64,000 nt of DNA from CAVPDG01 sp963702535 (GCA_963702535.1 CAVPDG010000011.1:124001-188000); one strand, 5' to 3'; positions 26,587-36,513 are shown, counted from the first letter of the stretch. The notes: a model not told the origin generated them from the letters alone. Numbers and translations: made by a program.

Positions 26587-28612
26587 TCAAGGCGAGCATT
26601 GAAAGGTTTGAGATACTTTTTCATATGCTGCCTGTTTCAGGTCGGAGGCGGGTGTCTCCGGGTCCAGCCGTGACCAGAGCTTGCAGACAGAAACGACGTT
26701 GATCCCTTTGGGATTCACCTTCATCGTCCAGGCTAGGGCGCGATCCCAATTGCCGGCACGTGAATATGCCTCGACAAAGGGCATAACCTCACGGAAATGG
26801 TCAGTCTCGAAACCCTTTGCGCTTGCCTCGTCACCCAAACTGGCAATCTGCCTCCAATCGCCCATCTGGCGGGCAAGATCTGCTTTTTCAAAATAATAAC
26901 ACCAGGTATGCTCCAGCTCGGCGCCAAATACCTGCCGGGGTGGAGCTGTACCTGCGCCGGGGGTGGTATCAATCCGGTCTAAATTCGAGACAGGCAGGAT
27001 ACTGAGAGTCAGGTCGGGCAGGTCGCTGAGCATCTGGTCTTCGGGGCTGAGCACCCACAGGCAGCGCCCTCAGATGGCGCGTAATAAATCACCAGGCTAT
27101 CTTTGCTGGAGCCGTTGAACTGGAAGGTCCGAAAGCTGGTCTTGAGCTTTTTACCCTGGAGCAGCGCGGGCACCTGACGGAACAAGCCGCGTCCCATGCT
27201 GTAAAACCAATACGCCAGCGTATCATGCTCTGCAGGCTGAGGGTAAAGCAGGTTGATCGCGGTAGAGGTGGAATACAAGCCCACGAAGGGGAATAGCTCG
27301 CCATCGGAGAAGATCGCCGTATCAGGCTTGAGGGCGGGGGCGCGCCAGTGGAGCTGCCAGTAAAAGCGCTTTTGGTTGGTCCATGACCAGCGATAATCGT
27401 TGGTATTGGTCAGATGGAAGTTGATGGCAATTCCGACCAGAAATCCGATCAGGACGATCTTGGGAAACTGCCTGGGTGTAAACCAGTCCAATATTGCAAT
27501 GAATAAGATGCTTGCGCCGAACATCGCCCCTAATGTGAAACGGCTACCGTACAGACCTTCAATCGCTTGCCGATCGGTCACCCAGGCGGGAAGAAACCCA
27601 AGGAAAATGGCACCCAGACCGAGTAAAACCGCCTGTTGTCTCCAGCGATCAACTGCTTCGTTGCTGCCCTGGGCAAGCTGGAGCCGGTACAGGTAAAATC
27701 CTGCGAGGAATGCACCCAGGAGGGACGCGAGGAGTGTAAGCAGGAAGAAGCTGCTGGTCAGGTTTACCAGCGAGGGGTTGATCGTTTGGGTCCAGGCGCC
27801 CGCAATGACCTGGATAAAATCCTGGAGCATGAGCTGCAGGAAAGTGACGAGCGTGGTCAGTGGCTGGCTTCTGAAACCCGTCAATAGGCTCAAGCTGTTC
27901 GGATCATCGCCAGCCAGTTCCAGGAAGAAGGCTCTCCAGATGATGAACAAGCCAACAATCGCCAGGTACGGCAGCCAGCTCTGGATGGTTTTGATCCAGC
28001 GCTGCCGGCGGCTTTGGATGGATTGAGAGAGAACAATCCATAACAATGCCGGGCGGAGCAGCTCCAATCCAATGAAATACTCCATGGTTAAGAGATGGAG
28101 GGCGCAGGCAGCCATAGAGAGGATTGTCAGCGGGAGAAACCAGCGAGGTGAGCGCGCAGCCTGGAGCATGGCGCCGATGGATAGAAAAAAGAGCCCGTAG
28201 GTGATCCAATGCTGGCTGAAGGCGACCGCGACAGGCTGCTGCAAGAAGGATGGATAGATCGCAAACAAGAACGCCATCCAGGTGACTTCGCGCACCCGCT
28301 TGGGCCATAGCAGCTTGAGGCTCCACCACATCGCAACAACTGTTGCCCATCTGAGCAACAACGTGAAGATGTGCCAGGGGAGCGGGCTGCTACCCAGGAT
28401 TGGGGTGCTCAGGATGTACGTCCAGGCAGAAATGGGACGGTCGTACTGGTAGAAGTTCCAGAAACCCCCGCGTCTTGCAGGCGGGTCATCAAGATGACAG
28501 GCCAATCGTCCCAGTAGTAACCCAGCCACGGGATGAGCAAGCCGAAGCTCAATGCGCTGAGGATTAGCAGCGCCAGAGGGACCGAACGTATGCCAAACTT
28601 GAGCTTACCCAT
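26587..28612 (-). CDS. Large polytopic membrane protein, GT-C-like, two frameshifts
   Basis: The start is the ATG at 28612 ('MGKLKFGIRSVPLALLILSA'). The first luminal-type loop has 'GYYWDDWPVI', an acidic motif of the kind seen in GT-C glycosyltransferases. The frame breaks at the C-run 28465-28469 (a G missing on the coding strand), joining to 'GFWNFYQYDRPISAW', and again at 27067-27069, joining to 'GRCLWVLSPEDQML'. The joined protein is ~675 aa with about ten or more membrane helices and a soluble C-terminal ~200 residues. It is the gene directly after alaS and before the GT2 gene. It may transfer or flip lipid-linked sugar, but no specific function is assigned. Confidence 0.72.
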
Positions 28613-28628
28613 TCTGGATTGACGGGTA

Positions 28629-31373
28629 TTATGAATGCCCGAGCTTCTCCTGAACCCAACGAGGCACTGCCTGGAGGGCTTCTTCCAGCCGGTTGGCATC
28701 TTTTCCGCCAGCCTGGGCGATGGTGGGCTTGCCGCCGCCGCCGCCGCCCAGAGGAGCCGCCACTGTCTTCACCAGATCTCCGGCGTTCAGCCCCCGCTTA
28801 ACCAACTCTTCGGAGATGGCGGCGATTACCACAGGGCGACCCTCCTGCACGGACGCCAGCACTGTAATCCCACCGGGATAAGCCTGGCGGTATCGATCCG
28901 CCATCAGTCGCAGGGTGTCTACATCCGCATCCGGTAGAATAGCGGTGAGCAGCGGGACACCGGCGATCACCGGCACGCTCTGCAGCTTAGCATCGAACTC
29001 GTTTGCAGCCAGGTCGCGGCGAAGTGCGGCGATTTGTTTGCGCGCAGCGTTCAGCTCTGCCACCAATTCCTCTATCTTCTCCGGCACTTCATCCGCGTTG
29101 GTTGTGAGCAAATGAGCGGCGCTTTTTAGCGTGCGATTGCGTCGTTGCACCAGCTCGTAGGCGGCGCGTCCGGTCACGGCTTCAATGCGGCGCACGCCGG
29201 CAGAAGTGCTGCCTTCACTCAGGATCAGGAAAAGCCCGATATCGCTCGTGGTATCGACGTGCGTGCCGCCGCATAACTCATTCGAGAATGGTTCGGCATC
29301 ACCGATGGTGATATTGCGGACGATCTCGCCATACTTTTCGCCGAACAATGCGGTAGCGCCTTCTTCCATCGCCTGGTTGAGGGGTTTGAAAGCGATCTGA
29401 AGGGGGTAATCTCCGAGGATATTCTTGTTGACGCCCGCTTCGATCATCTCCAGCTGCTTTGCGGTTAGCGCTTCCGGATGTGTGAAGTCGAAGCGCAGCC
29501 TGTCGGGAGCGACCAATGATCCTGCCTGGCGAGCGTGATCACCGAGGATCGCTCGCAACTCGTGGTGGAGCAGGTGCGTGGCGGTATGGTTGCGCATGAT
29601 ATCCATGCGGCGCTGGGCATCGACGCGGGCGATGGCTGGGTCGCCGAGGCGCGGCTCGCCACGTGTCACCTGACCGATATGAACTACCATTCCGGCAGCT
29701 GGCTTGCGCGCGCCATCCACGCGGATCTCCCAACCCGGCCCAGAGGCTGAGACAATCCTCCCGGTATCAGATACCTGACCGCCGGATTCAACATAAAAGC
29801 ATGTATCGGGCAGCACGACCTCGACCGCATCACCGGCCATTGCGCGTTCCACCCTTTGTCCGTTGTGAATAATCCCCAGGAGGGAGCCATCTACTTCCAA
29901 ACGGTTGTATGGATCATAGTCCACACCATCTTCATCCAACATGCCCTGGTCTTTCAGAGTGAGCAGCAGGTTCCGGTAAATATCCACATCCTCGCCGCCC
30001 TGCAACCCAAACGCTTCGCCCGCGCCAGATACATTTTTATGCGCCTCCCTGGCGGCGTTGAAGCCACCTTCATCGACGCTCATGCCTCGCTCTAAGGCAA
30101 TATCTCGGGTTATTTCCAATGGAAGACCATACGTCGCATACAGATCATACGCTTGCGATCCCGCTAAGGTTTTTTCTCCTGCTGAGAGGACTTTATCCAG
30201 CAAGGTATCCAGTTTTGCGATACCGCCCTCAACGGTTTGCTTGAAGCGTACTTCCTCTCGGGTGAGGTTATCAAGGATGGCTGCCCGATTCTGTATCAGC
30301 TGCGGGTAAAAATCTCCGTATATGTCGATCGCTGTCTCGGCGACTGTGGCCAGGAAAGGCTCATCCAGGCTGATCTTGCTGCCAAAACGAGCTGCCCGCC
30401 GGATGATCATGCGACAAATATAATTACGCCTTACATTCCCCGGCACAACCCCATCTGCAATCAAAAACGCGGCTGCACGCGTGTGATCTGCAATTACACG
30501 GTAAGGCGTGAAATTGGCCTGCCGCTCAGCATCTGATTGCCCGGTTAGCCGCTGGATCGTATCCAGCAGTGGACTGAGCAGATCTGTCTTATAGTTTAAG
30601 TCGACATCCTGAAGGACCGAGACAATGCGCTCTAAGCCCATTCCTGTATCGACATGCTTGGAAGGCAAAGGCTCCAATTGGGTCGGGCTCAGCCGATTGT
30701 ATTGGATGAACACAAGGTTCCACAGCTCTAGAAAACGCTTGCACTCGCCATTTACACCACACACATGTCCCGGCGTTTCCTTCAGGTCACAGTATTTTTC
30801 TCCACGGTCAAGGTGGATCTCGCTGCAGGGACCACATGGACCGGTATCTGCCATGACCCAGAAATTATCCTTGCGTCCGAAGAAAAGCACGTGAGAAGGA
30901 TCCATTCCGGGTTGCTGTCTCCAGTAATTGGCTGCTTCGTCATCACTCTCTACATCGCCCTCGTCATCCTGGAAACATGTGGCGTAGAGCCGGTCTTTCG
31001 GCAATCCCCAGACTTCGGTGAGCAACTCCCATGCCCAAGCGATGGCTTCCTTCTTGTAATAATCTCCAAAAGACCAATTTCCCAGCATTTCGAAAAAGGT
31101 GTGATGAGTATCGTCCCGCCCGACATCATCCAGGTCGTTGTGCTTGCCAGACACGCGCATGCACTTCTGTGAATTGACGGCTCGCGTATATGGTCGTTTG
31201 TCTGTACCCAGAAAGACGTCTTTAAACTGCACCATACCGGCGTTGGTGAAGAGCAGGGTTTGGTCTCCTCCCGGAACCAGGGAAGAGGAGGGTACAAAGG
31301 TGTGTCCGCGCTGAACGAAGAAATCGATGTAATCCTGCCGGATCTTCGCGCCTGTGAATTTCACTTGACTCAT
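28629..31373 (-). CDS. alaS: Alanyl-tRNA synthetase
   Basis: AlaRS charges tRNA-Ala. The class II catalytic core opens 'KIRQDYIDFFVQRGH' and 'LLFTNAGMVQFKDVFLG', with 'THHTFFEMLGNWSFGDYYKK'. The editing domain has the zinc ligands in 'HTATHLLHHELR' and 'CGGTHVDTTSDIG', and a C-Ala domain with the glycine-rich 'GGGGGGKPTIAQAGG' closes the protein. It is intact at 914 aa. The ATG at 31373 has GGAGAAG upstream; a GTG one codon earlier is possible. The promoter has an extended -10 and a ~65-nt leader. No T-box is visible ahead of this gene. Confidence 0.97.
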   Translation of the reverse strand: MSQVKFTGAKIRQDYIDFFVQRGHTFVPSSSLVPGGDQTLLFTNAGMVQFKDVFLGTDKRPYTRAVNSQKCMRVSGKHNDLDDVGRDDTHHTFFEMLGNWSFGDYYKKEAIAWAWELLTEVWGLPKDRLYATCFQDDEGDVESDDEAANYWRQQPGMDPSHVLFFGRKDNFWVMADTGPCGPCSEIHLDRGEKYCDLKETPGHVCGVNGECKRFLELWNLVFIQYNRLSPTQLEPLPSKHVDTGMGLERIVSVLQDVDLNYKTDLLSPLLDTIQRLTGQSDAERQANFTPYRVIADHTRAAAFLIADGVVPGNVRRNYICRMIIRRAARFGSKISLDEPFLATVAETAIDIYGDFYPQLIQNRAAILDNLTREEVRFKQTVEGGIAKLDTLLDKVLSAGEKTLAGSQAYDLYATYGLPLEITRDIALERGMSVDEGGFNAAREAHKNVSGAGEAFGLQGGEDVDIYRNLLLTLKDQGMLDEDGVDYDPYNRLEVDGSLLGIIHNGQRVERAMAGDAVEVVLPDTCFYVESGGQVSDTGRIVSASGPGWEIRVDGARKPAAGMVVHIGQVTRGEPRLGDPAIARVDAQRRMDIMRNHTATHLLHHELRAILGDHARQAGSLVAPDRLRFDFTHPEALTAKQLEMIEAGVNKNILGDYPLQIAFKPLNQAMEEGATALFGEKYGEIVRNITIGDAEPFSNELCGGTHVDTTSDIGLFLILSEGSTSAGVRRIEAVTGRAAYELVQRRNRTLKSAAHLLTTNADEVPEKIEELVAELNAARKQIAALRRDLAANEFDAKLQSVPVIAGVPLLTAILPDADVDTLRLMADRYRQAYPGGITVLASVQEGRPVVIAAISEELVKRGLNAGDLVKTVAAPLGGGGGGKPTIAQAGGKDANRLEEALQAVPRWVQEKLGHS

Positions 31374-31444
31374 CACTTCTCCAATACACCGTGCAAAGAA
31401 TAGATAAATTATTCCGAGAATTTCTCCGGAATTCTAACCTGGGA

Positions 31445-31453
31445 ATTATACCA
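31445..31453 (-). promoter_or_regulatory. Extended -10 promoter of alaS
   Basis: Minus-strand TGG-TATAAT. The leader between it and the ATG holds a small imperfect hairpin (near 31415-31437, ATTCCGAGAA with TTCTCCGGAAT). Confidence 0.5.
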
Positions 31454-31507
31454 AGGACAGAGCCTTGAAAGGAACCTGAATAATCGTATCAACCGGCGTC
31501 GGCTGGC

Positions 31508-31535
31508 TTGCTTTTTCTCCGGATTGATTTAGAAT
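31508..31535 (+). promoter_or_regulatory. Promoter of the MFS/spermidine-synthase gene
   Basis: TTGCTT, 16-bp spacer, TAGAAT, about 50 nt before the TTG start at 31586. Confidence 0.45.
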
Positions 31536-31585
31536 CGGCTGGATTGGATCACATCCGCTCGTGAGAACTTTTTCTGGAGACTTCT

Positions 31586-33139
31586 TTGAAGGGCTATCTC
31601 TATTTTACAGTATTCGCATCCGGAATGACGACCCTGGCGCTGGAGCTCACTGCATCACGGCTGCTGGGCAGCGCCTTCGGCACGAGCAACCTGGTATGGG
31701 CGAGTATTATCGGATTGATCTTGATCTACCTGACCGTCGGATATTTTCTCGGAGGGTGGCTGGCAGACCGCTATCCCTATCCTAAGACGATGTACACTAT
31801 TCTTGCCTGGGGGGCGTTTATTGCAGGGTTGATCCCCCTGGCGGCAAAGCCGGTAATCCGCTTGGCTGCGGATGGCTTCGACCAGCTTCGAGTCGGCACA
31901 TTGTTTGGTTCGTTCACGGCAGTACTGGTATTGTTTAGTATCCCGGTCGTGTTATTGGGCACGATTTCTCCCTACGCCATCCGCCTGGCGATCCAACATC
32001 CCAACGAGGCAGGGCGCGTCTCGGGCAGAGTGTATGCGATCTCAACCCTGGGGTCATTTATCGGTACCTTCCTGCCGGTGCTGGTCATGATCCCGCTGCT
32101 TGGGACGGCTAAAACCTTCATCGCCTTCAGTGCATTTCTGACCCTGGTGGCGCTCGTGGGATTGTGGCGGGTCTCCGGCTGGCGGTCGGCGATCATCTGG
32201 ATCTGGATGCTGATCATCTTATTGGTTGCAGCGTTCTTTTGGGTGGGTGGTCCGATCAAAAAGACCGCGGGTCAAATTTACGAGACAGAATCGGCGTACA
32301 ACTACATCCAGGTGCTCGAGGACGATGGCTATCGCCTGCTGCGGTTGAATGAAGGTCAAGGCATTCACTCGATGTGGCATCCCACTGAGATTGAATTCAG
32401 CGGACCGTGGAAGCAGTTCCTGGTTGCGCCATTTTTTAATCAGGCGTCATACCCTTTGGATGAGGTCAAGAGCATGGCGATCATCGGTCTGGCTGCCGGC
32501 ACGACTGCGCGCCAGGCGACTGCCGTGTTCGGTCCAATACCCATCGATGGCTACGAGATCGACCCGGGAATTATCGAGGTAGGGAGAGAGTATTTTGACA
32601 TGAACGAGCCAAACCTTACCGCCATCGCCGAGGATGGGCGTGTGGGTCTGGAGCGCAGTCAGAAAAAATATTCGATCATTGGTGTTGATGCCTATAGACC
32701 GCCGTATATCCCGTGGCACCTGACGACCCAGGAATTTTTTCAAACCGTCTACGATCATTTGACCGAGGACGGCGCCATGGTGATCAATGTGGGACGCTCG
32801 CCTGCCGATCGCCGCTTGATTGAGCACCTTGTGGGTACCATTCGCAGCGTATTTCCGTCTGTTTATGTGATGGATATCCCAGACACATTCAACTCGATGA
32901 TCTATGCGACCGTGCAGCCTACGACAATTCAAAATCTTTACGATAACCTGTTATCACTTTATACCCAGAAAGATATTAACCCACTTCTGATCCATGCAAT
33001 TGAATTAATGGTTACCAACCAGCAACCCCTCCCTGACAGCCAGGTGGTTTATACGGATGATTGGTCGCCGATTGAATGGATCACTAACGGTATGGTGCTC
33101 AATTACGTACTCACTGGTGATATGGAGGCTTTGAAGTGA
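31586..33139 (+). CDS. Fused MFS-type membrane domain and spermidine-synthase-like domain
   Basis: Residues 1-~230 hold about seven membrane helices ('MTTLALELTASRLLGSAFG' is the typical opening). Residues ~240-517 are a spermidine-synthase-like Rossmann domain with 'MAIIGLAAGTTARQATAVFG', 'DGYEIDPGIIEVGREYF' and 'EDGRVGLERSQKKYSIIGVD'. Such fused proteins occur in many bacteria; some make polyamines, for others the reaction is unknown. The start is a TTG with GGAG 6 nt upstream. The next gene overlaps by 4 bp (GTGA). Confidence 0.85.
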   Translation: MKGYLYFTVFASGMTTLALELTASRLLGSAFGTSNLVWASIIGLILIYLTVGYFLGGWLADRYPYPKTMYTILAWGAFIAGLIPLAAKPVIRLAADGFDQLRVGTLFGSFTAVLVLFSIPVVLLGTISPYAIRLAIQHPNEAGRVSGRVYAISTLGSFIGTFLPVLVMIPLLGTAKTFIAFSAFLTLVALVGLWRVSGWRSAIIWIWMLIILLVAAFFWVGGPIKKTAGQIYETESAYNYIQVLEDDGYRLLRLNEGQGIHSMWHPTEIEFSGPWKQFLVAPFFNQASYPLDEVKSMAIIGLAAGTTARQATAVFGPIPIDGYEIDPGIIEVGREYFDMNEPNLTAIAEDGRVGLERSQKKYSIIGVDAYRPPYIPWHLTTQEFFQTVYDHLTEDGAMVINVGRSPADRRLIEHLVGTIRSVFPSVYVMDIPDTFNSMIYATVQPTTIQNLYDNLLSLYTQKDINPLLIHAIELMVTNQQPLPDSQVVYTDDWSPIEWITNGMVLNYVLTGDMEALK

Positions 33140-33864
33140 GAAAACAATACCCGCGTTGGCTTTCCTGGCTCATCGTCGTGGCAGTTCCTGTCGCCCTGGT
33201 GCTTACCGCCGTCCGGATGTTGATCACGCCGGTTTTCCTTCAAATCGAATACAACACACCTGGCTTTCCAACGGATGCGTATGGGTTCACCAAAGAGGAG
33301 CGGATTTACTGGGCAAACTTTGCGGTGAACTATCTCGTCAACGATGCAGATATATCATACTTAGCCGACTTACGCTTCCCTGAGGGTCAATCCACACCTC
33401 CGGCTACCTGCCGCTCCATGGACGATTGCACCAGGCTCTATAATGAGCGAGAGCTCCAGCACATGTTAGATGTCAAAAATGTGGTCCAGAGCGCCCTGTG
33501 GGTGTGGTATGCCAGTATCGGGGTTTTGCTGGTTACGGGAATTGTGGCGTTTATTGACGGTTGGAAAGCGCAATACCGCCGGGCAGTCTGGTTGGGAGGG
33601 TGGCTGACCGTCGCGCTGATCCTAGGGATCATCCTCTTTGTGTTACTGGCCTTTGGTGTCATCTTTGTCTGGTTCCATCAAATCTTTTTCGAATCAGGCA
33701 CCTGGACGTTCCTCTTCAGCGATACATTGATCCGGTTATTTCCAGAACGCTTCTGGCGAGATACATTTCTGGCGGTTGGGTTACTCTCAGGGGGCGCGGG
33801 TTTGGCGCTGGGTATTCTCTTGCGGGATAAAAACAAAAAGGGCGGCGCCTCACCGGTTATCTAG
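33136..33864 (+). CDS. DUF1461-like integral membrane protein
   Basis: The 242-aa protein has an N-terminal membrane helix, a ~90-residue outer loop with two cysteines ('ATCRSMDDCTRLYNERELQHM'), and three further helices. The layout and 'ELQHMLDVKNVV' match the TIGR01906/DUF1461 family of unknown function. The start is a GTG overlapping the stop of the upstream gene. The last ~10 codons (GGCGGC-rich, ~33840-33864) also form half of the terminator for the convergent acyl-CoA ligase gene. Confidence 0.8.
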   Translation: MRKQYPRWLSWLIVVAVPVALVLTAVRMLITPVFLQIEYNTPGFPTDAYGFTKEERIYWANFAVNYLVNDADISYLADLRFPEGQSTPPATCRSMDDCTRLYNERELQHMLDVKNVVQSALWVWYASIGVLLVTGIVAFIDGWKAQYRRAVWLGGWLTVALILGIILFVLLAFGVIFVWFHQIFFESGTWTFLFSDTLIRLFPERFWRDTFLAVGLLSGGAGLALGILLRDKNKKGGASPVI

Positions 33865-33877
33865 CAAGCCGCCGCCC
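33828..33877 (-). terminator. Terminator of the acyl-CoA ligase gene, inside the 3' end of the convergent gene
   Basis: On the minus strand GGGCGGCG (33877-33870) pairs with CGCCGCCC (33847-33840) across a 22-nt loop, followed by CTTTTTGTTTT. One stem arm and the T-run overlap the last codons of the plus-strand DUF1461 gene. Confidence 0.6.
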
Positions 33878-33907
33878 CTCATGAAAGCGAATAGCAGAAT
33901 CTGCTGA

Positions 33908-35596
33908 TCAGCTTCCGGCAGATTCTTTGTGCTGGCGGACGAGCTCTCGCCGCAGGATCTTGCCCACTGTGGTCTTCGGCAGCTCGCCCTCGCGAAATTC
34001 AACGTGTGTCGGCACTTTAAACTTCGCCATCTTATCTTTGCAGTAATCTTTGAGCTCCTCCTCCGTCATCGTCTCACCGGGCTTCAAGATCACCCACGCC
34101 TTGACGGTTTCTCCCCGGTAGGGATCAGGAATGCCGGCAACGGCAACCTCTTTAACCTTCGGGTTGGCGGCGATGATCTCTTCCACCTCACGCGGCCACA
34201 CCTGATATCCACCGGGCTTAATCAGCTCTTTCTTGCGATCGACAATGTAGAAATAGCCATCCTCGTCCTGCCGGGCGATGTCTCCAGTATGGAGCCAGCC
34301 ATCACGCAGGGCGTTCTCCGTTTCTGTGGGCATATTATGGTAGCCCTTGAAAACCTGCGGACCTTTGATCACCAGCTCGCCCACCTCTCCGACAGGCAAC
34401 TCGGTCACTTCGTCATCCAGGCTGATGATGCGCGCATCAACATCTGGCAACGGCAAGCCGATCGAGCCGGTGCGATTTTCACCCAGGAGGGGGTTGCAGT
34501 GGGTCGCCGTTGGCGCTTCTGACAGTCCATAGCCTTCGAAAACCTTGCCGCCGGTCAGCGCTTCGAATTTCTCTTTGGTCTCGCGCATGAGCGGGGCAGA
34601 TCCTGATATGCAGGCTTTGATGGTGCTGAGATTGTATTTGCCTGCCAAAACTTCAGGATTATTGTTGATGGCGTTGTACATGGTTGGCACGCCGGGGAAG
34701 ATCGTGGTCTTGTATTTCTGGATGCTTTCGAGAAGGTCCTTGAGGTCGCGCGGGTTAGGGATCATCACCATTGCGGCGCCCGTCCTCACCGCAAACAGCA
34801 TCCCTGCAACCATGCCGTAAACGTGAAACAAGGGGATCGCCATCAATACGGTTTCATTGCCTTCTACGGCATTGACCATCCAGTAGCGGATCTGGAGGGC
34901 GTCGGCGACCAGGTTGCGGTGTAGGGCAATCGCTCCTTTCGAAGTGCCAGTTGTGCCTCCACTGTATTGAAAGAGGGCAACATCATCGGTGCTGATCTCG
35001 ATCTCAGGTCGTTCACCCACCTTGTGGCGATTGATGAGGTCCTGAAGCCATAAGTCCCCTGCTTCAAGCTGAACGCGAAATCCGCCTTTCTTTTCCTTGG
35101 TCAGGGAAAAGAGGAACGCCAATATCGGCGGCAGCGCTTCTTTGATGTTCGTTACGATGATTTTCCGCAGTTTCGTATTGGGCTGGACTTTCTTAATCAG
35201 GTTGTAGTAATTGCTCATTACGAGCATGGTTTCTACGCCAGCATCATTGAGCTGGTATTCGATCTCCCTGGCGCTGTAGAGGGGGTTTGTGGCAACAACC
35301 ACTCCACCTATCTTCAGTATGGCAAAATACGCCATTACAAATTGAGGGGTGTTGGGCATGAAGAGACCGACCCGATCGCCCTTCTTAATGCCGACTTCGG
35401 CGAGTCCCGCAGCAAGCCGGTCGGTCAGGTCGTTCATTTCGCCATATGTGATTTTTGCTCCTTTGAAAATCGTGCAGGGGGAGGTTGGATATTTTCTGGC
35501 TGATTCTTCGAGAAAGTGGTGCAAGGTAACCGGGGGATAGTCTATTGAAAGAGGAACGCCATCATCATAATGCTTAAACCAGGGTCTATTTTCCAT
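33908..35596 (-). CDS. fadD: Long-chain fatty-acid--CoA ligase (AMP-forming)
   Basis: The enzyme activates fatty acids with ATP and CoA. The AMP-binding P-loop is 'YSGGTTGTSKGAI', followed by 'EGYGLSEAPTATHCNP', 'GWLHTGDIARQDEDGYF', 'DRKKELIKPGGYQVWP' and the acyl-adenylate lysine in 'KTTVGKILRREL'. The protein is intact at 562 aa. The ATG at 35596 is set by a strong AAAGGAGG six nt upstream; longer in-frame readings lack any site. The gene has its own promoter and terminator and is divergent from the PIG-L deacetylase. FadD-type is the best match, though chain length preference is not readable. Confidence 0.93.
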   Translation of the reverse strand: MENRPWFKHYDDGVPLSIDYPPVTLHHFLEESARKYPTSPCTIFKGAKITYGEMNDLTDRLAAGLAEVGIKKGDRVGLFMPNTPQFVMAYFAILKIGGVVVATNPLYSAREIEYQLNDAGVETMLVMSNYYNLIKKVQPNTKLRKIIVTNIKEALPPILAFLFSLTKEKKGGFRVQLEAGDLWLQDLINRHKVGERPEIEISTDDVALFQYSGGTTGTSKGAIALHRNLVADALQIRYWMVNAVEGNETVLMAIPLFHVYGMVAGMLFAVRTGAAMVMIPNPRDLKDLLESIQKYKTTIFPGVPTMYNAINNNPEVLAGKYNLSTIKACISGSAPLMRETKEKFEALTGGKVFEGYGLSEAPTATHCNPLLGENRTGSIGLPLPDVDARIISLDDEVTELPVGEVGELVIKGPQVFKGYHNMPTETENALRDGWLHTGDIARQDEDGYFYIVDRKKELIKPGGYQVWPREVEEIIAANPKVKEVAVAGIPDPYRGETVKAWVILKPGETMTEEELKDYCKDKMAKFKVPTHVEFREGELPKTTVGKILRRELVRQHKESAGS

Positions 35597-35651
35597 TTCC
35601 GCCTCCTTTGGGAAAATCAAGTGGAAATTCTCGGCCCGGATAGGTATGCTT

Positions 35652-35680
35652 AGTATAGAGGTAATTATGGTGGATGTCAA
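35652..35680 (-). promoter_or_regulatory. Promoter of the acyl-CoA ligase gene
   Basis: Consensus TTGACA, 17-bp spacer, TATACT on the minus strand. Its -35 is only 11 bp from the -35 of the divergent promoter at 35692, so the two probably compete for or share regulation. Confidence 0.7.
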
Positions 35681-35691
35681 ATATTTCATGT

Positions 35692-35721
35692 TTGCAGGAT
35701 TCCGGAAAACTCGATTAGAAT
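35692..35721 (+). promoter_or_regulatory. Promoter of the PIG-L deacetylase gene
   Basis: TTGCAG, 18-bp spacer, TAGAAT; start codon at 35755. Confidence 0.5.
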
Positions 35722-35754
35722 GGGGCATTAGACTAGTTCGGACGAGGTTGGAAA

Positions 35755-36513
35755 ATGCCTGAGTTTTTTATTCCTTCAAGCGCGATGGCTGTGGTAGCGC
35801 ATCCGGATGATATCGAATTCACCTGCGCCGGCACGCTTGCAAGATGGGCGAGAAATGGGGCGAGAATCTGCTATGTATTGTGCACCAGCGGGGAGGTGGG
35901 GATCGCCCGGGCAGGTATGACCCAGGAGAAGGCTGCCAGCATTCGGGAGGCTGAGCAGCGCGCGGCAGCCCAGATTGCCGGCGCGCTGGAAGTTGTCTTC
36001 CTAAGGGAGCCGGATGGACTTCTGCAAGCCACCCTGGAACTTCGCAAGAAGATTGTGCGCGAGATCCGCCAATTCCGCCCGGAGGTCGTCGTTTGCGGCG
36101 ATCCGACGATTGTATGGTCTGGGGAGGATTACATCAACCATCCCGATCATCGGGCTGCTGCTACCGCAGCTTTGGATGCCGTTTTCCCCGCAGCAGGTCA
36201 GCCGAACCTGTTCCAGGAATTAGAGGCAGAGGGGCTGCAGGCGCACAAGCCAAGGAAAGTCTATGTAACCGGCTGGAGCCAGACCGATCTGTATGTGAAC
36301 ATCACGGAGACGATCGACGTCAAGGTAGCCGCGCTAAGAGCCCACAGCAGCCAGATGGGGGACTGGGACCCAGAGCCGCGCATCAAAGAGTGGGCAGCTG
36401 AGCGCGCCCACGGCAAAGAGATGCAGTTCGCCGAGGGCTTCCGCGTGGTAACGCTGGTGAGCGATGAGGAATGGGCGAAAAATAACGGACGTGTGTTGTC
36501 AAACGGTGAATAA
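35755..36513 (+). CDS. PIG-L/LmbE-family zinc deacetylase
   Basis: The family removes N-acetyl groups from GlcNAc-type substrates (GlcNAc-inositol, bacillithiol precursors, diacetylchitobiose). The zinc motif AHPDD occurs at 'VVAHPDDIEF' and the second ligand at 'NHPDHRAAA'. The remaining fold ('CTSGEVGIARAGMTQEKAA', 'REIRQFRPEVVVC') is typical. At 252 aa it is intact and cytoplasmic. The substrate is unknown; no thiol-synthesis partner is adjacent. Confidence 0.9.
   Translation: MPEFFIPSSAMAVVAHPDDIEFTCAGTLARWARNGARICYVLCTSGEVGIARAGMTQEKAASIREAEQRAAAQIAGALEVVFLREPDGLLQATLELRKKIVREIRQFRPEVVVCGDPTIVWSGEDYINHPDHRAAATAALDAVFPAAGQPNLFQELEAEGLQAHKPRKVYVTGWSQTDLYVNITETIDVKVAALRAHSSQMGDWDPEPRIKEWAAERAHGKEMQFAEGFRVVTLVSDEEWAKNNGRVLSNGE

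Noticed and set aside
31374..31585. T-box ahead of alaS
   Set aside because: No T-box core (GGTGGTACCGCG-like) or terminator/antiterminator pair is found in the leader; only a small imperfect hairpin.
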